Below are positions 7,395-9,041 of a stretch of DNA of 9,041 nt, piece after piece. Every line of letters starts with the position of its first letter. Position 1 is the stretch's first letter. Both the position numbers and the translations under genes were made by a program. This DNA is from JBLIAZ01 sp047632015. Lineage in GTDB: Bacteria > Bacteroidota > Bacteroidia > Flavobacteriales_C > GCA-002722245. Location of the stretch: contig JBLIBC010000102.1 in NCBI GenBank assembly GCA_047632015.1, forward strand, positions 1 to 9,041. The letters run 5' to 3'. The notes beneath the pieces were generated by a model. It was not told the origin of the DNA. It was given only the letters and a program-made list of their open reading frames with translations, and searched no databases.

Positions 7395-7414
7395 TAATAT
7401 TTAAAAAGATAAAA

Positions 7415-8332
7415 ATGAAAAAAATTAAATTATATTCTTTAGCTCTTTTAGTAGTAGCTGGTCTATTCTCATGTGAGAAGGATAGTGACGTACTAACAGG
7501 TGGAGCAGAAACAGGCGGTCTATTAACTGTAAATTCAGGACTAGTAGGCTATGTAGTAGGAAACGGTAATGACTTCAAATACCCAGTAAAAGTAACTGCT
7601 TTTCAAGGTGCTGTTGCCACTACTAAAATTGAGATCTACAAGTCTTTTACTACTAAAGCTGGTGTATCAAGTAGTGAAATTTTATTCAAAACGATCGATG
7701 TCGCTACTTCTCCTAAAAATCAAGTAATTGATTACACAGCATCTTACAATGAATTAAGAGCTGATTTAACCGTAGGTGGTGCGCCACTTCCAGCGGATGA
7801 TAGTTTGTTGCAAATTGGAGATTTTTGGTCTTTAAGATATGTTACTACAACTTCTGAAGGAACTGTACATGCTAATGCTAAATCTACTAAGATTGCTGTA
7901 GGAACACGTTTCGCAGGAACGTATAGAGTAATTGACAGTAATTACTGGAGAATCAATTCTGAAAGCGGTGGATGGAATGGTTCTATTCGTGTAATTGAGT
8001 CAGTAGACGCAACAACGTATCGCTATGTTGAGTACGCTGGACCTTTTCAAAGTGTTGCCAATTCACATTATTTCACAATTGATGCAGATGGAGTTGTTTA
8101 CACACCTTTAACCTATGAAGGAAATGTACAATTACTAAACGGACAGCCGTTGATCAATTGTGCATCAAACCCTGCTGACATGGCAAATGCATGTGGTTAT
8201 GCGGGACCTCAAAATACAGTAACAAAAGATGATGTTAATTCTAAAGACAGAATTTACAGAAGTTATGGCTATTTTACTGCAGGTTCAGGACCGCGTGAGT
8301 TTTATGAAGCCTTAGAAAGAGTTGTAAACTAA
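7415..8332 (+). CDS. Lipoprotein of unrecognised family in SusE-like position
   Basis: This predicted protein has 305 aa. I chose the ATG at 7415 over an in-frame ATG at 7379, because the latter overlaps the susD end and puts 12 residues before a clean signal, MKKIKLYSLALLVVAGLFSC. Lipobox LFSC gives lipidated Cys20, followed by EKDSD, again matching a surface-export signal. Residues about 36-162 look like an Ig/fibronectin-like beta-sandwich (alternating strands, e.g. YPVKVTAF, TKIEIYKSF). Residues about 164-305 form a second beta-rich domain dense in Tyr, Trp and Phe (GTYRV, NYWRI, TYRYVEYAGPF, YRSYGYFT). C249 and C260 are the only cysteines after the lipid anchor and may form a disulfide. 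I recognise no catalytic motif and no named family. Operon place, anchor and aromatic content suggest a ligand-binding surface protein like SusE/SusF in role; this is inference. It starts 20 bp after susD and ends 12 bp before the next gene. Confidence 0.85.
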   Translation: MKKIKLYSLALLVVAGLFSCEKDSDVLTGGAETGGLLTVNSGLVGYVVGNGNDFKYPVKVTAFQGAVATTKIEIYKSFTTKAGVSSSEILFKTIDVATSPKNQVIDYTASYNELRADLTVGGAPLPADDSLLQIGDFWSLRYVTTTSEGTVHANAKSTKIAVGTRFAGTYRVIDSNYWRINSESGGWNGSIRVIESVDATTYRYVEYAGPFQSVANSHYFTIDADGVVYTPLTYEGNVQLLNGQPLINCASNPADMANACGYAGPQNTVTKDDVNSKDRIYRSYGYFTAGSGPREFYEALERVVN

Positions 8333-8344
8333 AAATTAAAAAAA

Positions 8345-9041
8345 ATGAAAAAAATAAGCAAAAATTTTATATTTTCGATGCTTTCACTGACAGCCCTACT
8401 CTTCGTAGGCTGTGACGGCGAGCCTGACCTAACAGGACAAAGCACGATTGAAGTCTCACAAAATGTAACTGGAAGCGTTACACTAATAGCACCATTGGCT
8501 ACTACTCAAACGGTGAATGAAGGAAATGAAGGAAAGTATCAATATACGCTCGACATATCTAATCCACAACCCGTTGATATTTATGTAAAAGTGAAACTAA
8601 AGTCAGGAACTGCTACAAGAGGCGAGGATTTCGATTTTGATGATCAGCTTTTAATTAAAGCGTACACTACTTCTGTAACAGGAAATATCACGATTTTGAC
8701 TGATACTGCTTTTGAGCCAACTGAAAACTTTACTTTAGAAATTGGTGGTGATATTAACATCTCAAATGCTTCAATACCTGCAAGTACAATCTCTTTTACG
8801 ATAACTAACTACCTTGGTACTAGTTTAGACATGTCATTTGATTGGGATTTAACTATTGATGGTTTATACGGTACAGGTGCAAATATTGATTTTGATATCT
8901 TTGTTGCAGATGCAGCTGGTTACAATAACGATGACCCTTTTGCTACTGCTAACTATAATGGATATGCAGCAACAGGAGACCATCCAGAGGTATTCTCAAT
9001 GGATTTAGCTGACTGGGCGGATGGTGAATATATTATATTTC
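8345..9041 (+). CDS. Calx-beta-domain lipoprotein, N-terminal part (cut by window edge)
   Basis: An open frame of 232 codons runs from the ATG at 8345 off the right edge without a stop. The signal peptide ends in FVGC (Cys23 lipidated), followed by DGEPD, which is acidic but lacks the lysine seen in the two preceding lipoproteins. Residues about 45-155 resemble a Calx-beta sandwich: SGTATRGEDFDF (87-98) matches the usual GTAxxGxDF signature, and TDTAFEPTENFTLEI (119-133) the acidic E-x-x-E-x-F strand. Calx-beta domains often bind calcium in extracellular adhesive or binding proteins. A second beta-rich Asp-rich part follows (NIDFDIFVAD, ADGEYIIF), reminiscent of pre-peptidase C-terminal sandwiches, but I cannot assign it. 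It is the fourth gene of the operon, 12 bp after its neighbour. Any C-terminal domain or enzyme module lies outside the window. Confidence 0.85.
   Translation, partial: MKKISKNFIFSMLSLTALLFVGCDGEPDLTGQSTIEVSQNVTGSVTLIAPLATTQTVNEGNEGKYQYTLDISNPQPVDIYVKVKLKSGTATRGEDFDFDDQLLIKAYTTSVTGNITILTDTAFEPTENFTLEIGGDINISNASIPASTISFTITNYLGTSLDMSFDWDLTIDGLYGTGANIDFDIFVADAAGYNNDDPFATANYNGYAATGDHPEVFSMDLADWADGEYIIF

Noticed and set aside
7379..7414. Upstream in-frame ATG for the 305-aa lipoprotein
   Set aside because: It overlaps the susD end and would put 12 charged and hydrophobic residues before a complete lipoprotein signal. The ATG at 7415 has the A-rich leader and MKK start of its neighbours.
1..9041. 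CRISPR array, tRNA, rRNA, insertion sequence or replication origin
   Set aside because: I saw no regularly spaced repeats, cloverleaf, transposase, terminal inverted repeats or DnaA-box cluster on either strand.

Overview
The window looks like chromosomal DNA of a Bacteroidota bacterium, most likely a flavobacterium. The signs are AT-rich DNA, start codons preceded by A-rich leaders instead of Shine-Dalgarno sequences, promoters of the -33 TTG / -7 TAnnTTTG type, SusC/SusD proteins, and lipoproteins whose N-termini begin Cys-X-Lys-Asp. No species can be named from the sequence alone.

Left part (1-2032): the left edge cuts through rpsL (ribosomal protein S12) on the minus strand; only its first 47 codons are present. 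A 181-bp intergenic region carries back-to-back promoter candidates. The right-hand one drives a 569-aa outer-membrane protein of the Omp85 superfamily, with a signal peptide, about three POTRA-like repeats and a beta-barrel with the loop-6 IRGF motif. This gene has to start at TTG.

Middle (2033-2816): 784 bp with no convincing gene. The first two thirds are unusually poor in G on the + strand. The last 150 bp before susC hold a stem-loop and a cluster of TGTTAA motifs, which are candidate regulatory sites.

Right part (2817-9041): a tightly packed same-strand operon of four genes with gaps of 18, 20 and 12 bp. They are a SusC/RagA TonB-dependent outer-membrane transporter, a SusD-like (SusD-like_2 type) surface lipoprotein, a 305-aa lipoprotein of unrecognised family, and a lipoprotein with a Calx-beta-like domain that runs off the right edge (232 codons visible). 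By analogy with known Sus/Rag systems, SusC forms the TonB-energised channel and SusD the lid that captures ligand. The two following lipoproteins sit where SusE/SusF-type surface binding proteins normally lie. No hydrolase, peptidase, sigma/anti-sigma pair or sensor is visible, so the substrate cannot be deduced.

The parts least explained by known families are the two distal lipoproteins and the motif-dense region upstream of susC.
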